The notes under the pieces: generated by a model
Seen by the model: the letters and a program-made list of their open reading frames with translations, nothing else
The model's database searches: none
What the model was told of the DNA's origin: nothing
Program-made: the position numbers and the translations under genes
From: Caviibacterium pharyngocola
GTDB lineage: Bacteria > Pseudomonadota > Gammaproteobacteria > Enterobacterales > Pasteurellaceae
NCBI RefSeq assembly: GCF_002795405.1
Contig: NZ_PHGZ01000014.1
Coordinates: forward strand, 1-35,262
DNA length: 35,262 bases
Reading direction: 5' to 3'
In this document: in pieces, positions 31,928 through 35,262 of the stretch
Layout of the letters: every line of letters starts with the position of its first letter
Numbering within the stretch: the stretch's first letter is position 1

Positions 31928-31933
31928 TTTTAA

Positions 31934-31995
31934 CCCTATCGGGGAATAGTCTCCGGTATGGGAACTGTTCCCCCTTTTTTATTAGGAGAACAGTT
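31934..31995 (+). promoter_or_regulatory. Two-hairpin leader burying the ardC ribosome site
   Basis: Hairpin 1 pairs ccc+tatcgggga (31934-31945) with tctccggta+ggg (31950-31962), with two G-T pairs and one bulge. Hairpin 2 is a perfect 8-bp stem aactgttc/gaacagtt (31963-31970/31988-31995) with a T-run and the aggag site in its loop and 3' arm. The ATG follows directly at 31996. Confidence 0.65.
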
Positions 31996-32949
31996 ATGAA
32001 AAGCTCAACACAATCAGATTTATACCAAAAAGTGACCGATAAAATTTTGGTCGTATTGGAAACCGGAACAAAACCTTGGCAATGTCCTTGGGACAACGCT
32101 AACGTAAATGTGAGCAGTTTCCAATTACCTTGTAACGGTGAATCCGGCCGGCTTTATTCCGGAGTAAACATTATGTTGCTTTGGATGGCTCAAATAGAAA
32201 ACGGATTTACTCAACGCAAATGGGTTACGTTCAAGGGAGCAAGAAATTTAGGCGGTTCAGTACGTTCAGGTGAAAAAGCCACGGAAATCATTCTCTATCG
32301 ACCAATGGAAACAGAGGAAAAAGATGATGACGGTAACATTGTTTATGATGAAAACGGCGAGCCAAAAATGAAACGCTTTGCGGTCATTCGCGGATTTTAC
32401 GTATTCAATATTGAACAATGTGAGGGACTTGATGAACATTACGAACATATTGAACCTGCGAGTGAAGAATTAAAATTCGCTCTACGTCCTGAACTCAACG
32501 CATTACCATTGAAAATGGGCGTAATTGTTCAACATAGACCTCAAAATCAAGCATATTATCAACCAAGCAGTGATGTCATTGTGATGCCTGAACAAACGCA
32601 GTTTGATTCAGCTGAACAGTATTATGGTGTGTTACTACACGAAACTGCTCACGCAACAGGTCATCGCACTCGATTAAATCGAGTGGGCATTACCAACAGT
32701 GACAAATTTAGTGGCGAAAAATATGCGTTCGAGGAATTAATTGCGGAACTGACCAGTGCCTTTACTTGTGCACATTTAGGTATTTGCAATACTTATGACC
32801 AAAACGCAGCTTATCTTGACTCTTGGATAAAATGCTTGAAATCAGATAAACACGCTATTTTCAGAGCCACAGCTGCGGCCCGAGAAGCAACGGATTATTT
32901 GATGGATATTTTTGAGAACGAAGAATTAGATTTAGCGGAAGCTAACTAA
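31996..32949 (+). CDS. ardC: ArdC-type antirestriction protein
   Basis: This 317-aa protein has the ArdC layout: an N-terminal single-strand DNA-binding domain (about residues 1-135; LYQKVTDKILVVLETGTKPW and YSGVNIMLLW) and a C-terminal zincin-like metallopeptidase domain with HETAHATGH at residues 215-223 and a Glu-containing EELIAELTS near 246-254. ArdC on plasmids protects incoming single-strand DNA and restriction targets during transfer. It lies in the accessory region behind the shared two-hairpin leader. All expected metal ligands are present, and the length matches the family. Confidence 0.9.
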   Translation: MKSSTQSDLYQKVTDKILVVLETGTKPWQCPWDNANVNVSSFQLPCNGESGRLYSGVNIMLLWMAQIENGFTQRKWVTFKGARNLGGSVRSGEKATEIILYRPMETEEKDDDGNIVYDENGEPKMKRFAVIRGFYVFNIEQCEGLDEHYEHIEPASEELKFALRPELNALPLKMGVIVQHRPQNQAYYQPSSDVIVMPEQTQFDSAEQYYGVLLHETAHATGHRTRLNRVGITNSDKFSGEKYAFEELIAELTSAFTCAHLGICNTYDQNAAYLDSWIKCLKSDKHAIFRATAAAREATDYLMDIFENEELDLAEAN

Positions 32950-33004
32950 TTTCTTTTGCCAACACAATGAAAATTGTATTGGCTATCTGTACAAGGAGAA
33001 GATT

Positions 33005-33187
33005 ATGTCACTTTATTCTGTAGTAGTTTATAATAAACGAACTCAACAGCAAGACCATTTCGTCATAATTCCGCAACAATTAATTCAGTGGCAAAATAGT
33101 GATGATATTGAATTAATAGAGATTAACGCTATTACCCCTTGGAGCGGTGAAAATGAAGATGGTGAATATTATGATGATCCTGAATGA
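33005..33187 (+). CDS. Hypothetical 60-aa acidic protein after ardC
   Basis: This small protein, MSLYSVVVYNKRTQQQDHFV and an acidic tail ending DGEYYDDPE, has no signal or membrane segment and no recognised family. An aaggag site precedes the ATG. A partial hairpin gccaa/ttggc lies at about 32957-32985 in the gap after ardC. It is probably co-transcribed with ardC. Confidence 0.5.
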   Translation: MSLYSVVVYNKRTQQQDHFVIIPQQLIQWQNSDDIELIEINAITPWSGENEDGEYYDDPE

Positions 33188-33446
33188 TAAAAAAATATCT
33201 TATGTGAATTTGATACCACTTGGTCGCCGCCTAAATCTAGGCTTCCTGAATTGTGCTATACATTTTCAAATTTATATGGTGTTGTCATACTACGAACCCG
33301 ACTGTTGATTTACAAGTGTTCTTGTCGATGAACAAAAGGGAGGTTATTCTTCCAATATCAATATTGCTCCTAATGATGAAGTTCGAAAATTTGCAGAAGA
33401 TTTTTTTGTGAAATTTTTGATGATGACGAGGAACAATACGTTTTAA
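33188..33446 (+). pseudogene. Decayed gene remnant in several frames
   Basis: The stretch carries protein-like sequence that changes frame at least twice. One frame reads CEFDTTWSPPKSRLPELC and more. Another then reads YYEPDC, a TGA, and FTSVLVDEQKGGYSSNINIA onward. A third ends CEIFDDDEEQYVLKYQ. DTTWSPP and the Tyr-Glu-Pro motif recall, from memory, YubB/Api92-like ferredoxin-fold proteins of mobile elements; this is tentative. No intact start or ribosome site was seen. It is probably dead accessory DNA. Confidence 0.4.
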
Positions 33447-33479
33447 AATACCAATACCAGCAGGTATTGGTATTTTTTT
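33447..33479 (+). terminator. Rho-independent terminator
   Basis: aataccaatacc (33447-33458) pairs perfectly over 12 bp with ggtattggtatt (33463-33474), with loop agca and a T-run. It ends the ardC-side transcript. Nothing else clear lies in 33480-33572. Confidence 0.9.
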
Positions 33480-33572
33480 ATCTTCATTTTATTGAGAATA
33501 AATACTTTTAAAAGGCGAAAATTTTAAGTTCAATTCGACCTGTCTTGATATTGTGGTACTGAGGCCAATACG

Positions 33573-33884
33573 ATGTATATTTCAAACAAATACTATCTAC
33601 TGCCCATATTTATTTTTTCTCATTACGCTAATGCCATTCAATATGGAGATATTTGCCACGTTGTAGCAGATTACTATTGGGGTGGCGTATGGGTATCTTA
33701 TAGCGATAATCAACTAATTTGTGATTATTGGACAATTAATAATCTAGTTTTTGATAGTAATGAAGAAATCAATGAAGAACAATATAATACTGATAACACG
33801 ACATTCGATGAAGAAACGAATGCCTATGGTAACAAATCTGCTCCAAGTGCTGAAGATTTAGAAACTGAAGCAGATGAAGAATAA
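33573..33884 (+). CDS. Hypothetical secreted acidic protein
   Basis: This 103-aa protein has a signal peptide (about residues 1-20, cleaved after ANA), a Tyr/Trp-rich middle (HVVADYYWGGVWVSYSD) with two cysteines, and a very acidic low-complexity tail. No family was recognised. A gagg site lies before the ATG. It is AT-rich, like the following genes, and may be recent cargo. Confidence 0.5.
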   Translation: MYISNKYYLLPIFIFSHYANAIQYGDICHVVADYYWGGVWVSYSDNQLICDYWTINNLVFDSNEEINEEQYNTDNTTFDEETNAYGNKSAPSAEDLETEADEE

Positions 33885-33895
33885 AGTGTTTCTGA

Positions 33896-34141
33896 TTATT
33901 TTGATAAACTGGTTTCCATCATATTAAATTTATGATCGATGGTAGCATCTCTAACTTTAGCTAAACTACGCCGTTCCATACCGTTCCTGCCATCATCTCC
34001 TTCGCCGCCTGGTCTTTCAAATTTTACAAAATCGTACACTTGCTTAACTAACCACTCGACAAATTCGGCCCGAGCTGTAGAGCTGTCATTTCCCGGCGCA
34101 TTTAAATGTTTAAGAATTTCTAATTTCAATTTGTCTGTCAT
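33896..34141 (-). CDS. Hypothetical 81-aa protein
   Basis: The minus-strand frame encodes a charged, mostly helical protein (MTDKLKLEILKHLNAPGNDS; RAEFVEWLVKQVYDFVKFER) with no signal or membrane segment. An agggt-like site lies upstream. A plus-strand frame over the same bases reads as proline-rich shadow sequence and is not accepted. Convergent with the gene at 33573. Function unknown. Confidence 0.4.
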   Translation of the reverse strand: MTDKLKLEILKHLNAPGNDSSTARAEFVEWLVKQVYDFVKFERPGGEGDDGRNGMERRSLAKVRDATIDHKFNMMETSLSK

Positions 34142-34266
34142 AGTGTTTTACCCTGTAACGTTAATAGTAATTGGCAAGATAACGAGTTTTAGAGAAAGAG
34201 ATATAAAAAACTCTCAATCCACTTTATAGAGTTCTCTATTCTTTAATATGTAATTTACAGGCAAAA

Positions 34267-34353
34267 TCCCTAAAAACTTAGAGTGCAGTTTTTAGGGACT
34301 GTAAAAACCTAAATATCAAAGTTTTTAGGGAATTAAATCAAGTCCCTAAAAAG
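34267..34353. repeat. Inverted repeats of tccctaaaaa
   Basis: tccctaaaaac (34267-34277) and gtttttaggga (34288-34298) form a perfect 11-bp inverted repeat with a 10-base loop. A second pair, gtttttaggga (34321-34331) and tccctaaaaag (34343-34353), follows. The four arms can also pair in other combinations. They lie just before the gene at 34382 and could be an operator, a transcript-control structure or an iteron-like site. Confidence 0.65.
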
Positions 34354-34381
34354 TTATAACTTTTGAACATAAGAGGTAAGT

Positions 34382-34747
34382 ATGACTATCGACTACATTA
34401 CAATCTTGATAATTCTCATTCTTATTTTTGCAATTATTTTTAGTTTCTCTTCAAAACAAAATTTGAACGAAATTATAGAATTAAGGCTAGACCGAATTGA
34501 TGTAGAAAATGGACTTTTTCACTGTCTAGATTATAAAAATAAAGCATTTTACTTTTATAAAAAGGATATAGCTTATTTTGAAATTGAATATGGCGAAGTT
34601 ATAGAACAAATTTTTGCTGGCACAAACACAATAAGAACGATTAGACCAAAATTTGTTACATTCTTATTAAATGGAATTAAATTCCGTCTTAAAGATGTAA
34701 ATGACAATCAAATAAATTTCTTTAAATTTAAAAATGAAAAACATTAA
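34382..34747 (+). CDS. Hypothetical membrane-anchored protein
   Basis: This 121-aa protein has one N-terminal membrane helix (about residues 5-24), then a strand-rich soluble part (VENGLFHCLDYKNKAFYFYK). No family was recognised. An agaggt site lies before the ATG. The gene is very AT-rich, like the next, and the two probably form a unit controlled from the repeats at 34267-34353. Confidence 0.5.
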   Translation: MTIDYITILIILILIFAIIFSFSSKQNLNEIIELRLDRIDVENGLFHCLDYKNKAFYFYKKDIAYFEIEYGEVIEQIFAGTNTIRTIRPKFVTFLLNGIKFRLKDVNDNQINFFKFKNEKH

Positions 34748-34767
34748 TTTTTGAATAGGGGAAAGCA

Positions 34768-35178
34768 ATGAATCCAGAAGATAATGTTAGCAGAATTAAA
34801 TGTGCTATCACGAGTGCAGATCAACGAAAATTTGAAGCAAAGCCAGTATACACCTATGATATATATCTAAGTAAGGATGAATATAATGAAATGCTATTAA
34901 GTGAGAAGAAAATTTTACGTAACTGGATTCTTCAATTTTGGCAATACATTTTGTATTTTTCAACCCTTGCTTATAAATCGGCAATTATTTCCTTAGAACT
35001 TATCATTCTAATGATATTTTTTGCATTTATAACCACTGAACCAGTAAAGTCGATAAATCCTAATGAAATTATTTTAATCATAAGAAACCCCATCGCTCCA
35101 TTATCCGTATTTTCTTGTTTTATTTTATTATTGTTAAATCCGTATTTACGTCATCCCCCAAATATATTTAGAAATTAA
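34768..35178 (+). CDS. Hypothetical membrane protein
   Basis: This 136-aa protein has a soluble N-terminus (about residues 1-50) and two membrane helices (about 64-90 and 107-125). No family was recognised. An aggggaaag site precedes the ATG, 20 bases after the previous gene. Base composition is more AT-rich than the transfer region, suggesting separate acquisition. The last 84 bases of the window hold no visible feature. Confidence 0.5.
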   Translation: MNPEDNVSRIKCAITSADQRKFEAKPVYTYDIYLSKDEYNEMLLSEKKILRNWILQFWQYILYFSTLAYKSAIISLELIILMIFFAFITTEPVKSINPNEIILIIRNPIAPLSVFSCFILLLLNPYLRHPPNIFRN

Positions 35179-35262
35179 GTTTTTAAAAAACTTTATAAGA
35201 AAGCTCAAGAAAGTAATAATTTATAAAATTCAATATACTAAAATATGGAGTTATTTATATTT

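Noticed and set aside
33939-34229. 96-aa plus-strand frame
   Set aside because: The proline/serine-rich translation looks like the shadow of the minus-strand gene at 33896-34141, and it has no good ribosome site.

Overview
The window is part of an integrative and conjugative element (ICE) of the PFGI-1/ICEHin1056 class. That class has a GI-type (tfc-like) type IV secretion system and its own replication/partition genes. The host is probably a Pasteurellaceae bacterium: base composition is AT-rich, and five perfect copies of the Haemophilus-type DNA uptake 9-mer (AAGTGCGGT or its complement) can be found. Family names are recalled from protein motifs and gene order, not from a database search. 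No integrase, relaxase, attachment site, tRNA, rRNA, insertion sequence or CRISPR array was seen, so the element's ends and mobilisation gene lie outside this window.

Layout. (1) 1-6139, replication module: the repeat-rich C-terminus of an upstream protein, a PFL_4669-family protein, a 57-aa overlapping ORF, a DUF3158 protein, ssb, a small convergent gene pair (one possibly fertility-inhibition-like), a lipoprotein and topoisomerase III. (2) 6140-8830: an 800-base non-coding block with structured repeats, then small genes with unusual leaders: a STY4534/DUF3577 protein, a small membrane protein, a gene that appears to need a -1 frameshift, and a RadC-like protein. (3) 8830-25064, one long plus-strand transfer region: PilL-N lipoprotein, PFL_4693, lytic transglycosylase, PFL_4695, coupling protein TraD, PFL_4697, RAQPRD, PFL_4701, pilin-like PFL_4702, the TraL/TraE/TraK/TraB/TraV-like core (TIGR03750, PFL_4703, PFL_4704, PFL_4705, TIGR03751), TraC ATPase and TraG-N. 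(4) 25111-29518, opposite strand: PFL_4709, PFL_4710 and PFL_4711 (the last with a fused lysozyme domain), a small secreted protein and a separate membrane protein. (5) 29530-35262, accessory region: a second copy of the structured element, several unrecognised small genes, a gene split by an in-frame stop, an ArdC-type antirestriction protein, a decayed gene remnant and AT-rich membrane-protein genes.

How it fits together. SSB, TopB and the PFL_4669/DUF3158/DUF3577 proteins probably handle the element's DNA during replication and transfer. TraD couples the DNA to the secretion channel, TraC powers assembly, and the lytic transglycosylase and the lysozyme-fused PFL_4711 open the cell wall. 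ArdC and RadC probably act on DNA during establishment in a new host.

The most unusual signals are these. A pseudoknot-capable element of about 157 bases occurs twice in full (6696-6853, 29656-29812) and once in part (6222-6300), with stem changes that keep pairing. A recurring two-hairpin leader precedes seven genes and mostly buries the ribosome binding site. A perfectly phased A AAA AAG slippery heptamer joins two reading frames of one protein. A GH24 lysozyme domain with intact E-D-T catalytic residues is fused to PFL_4711.
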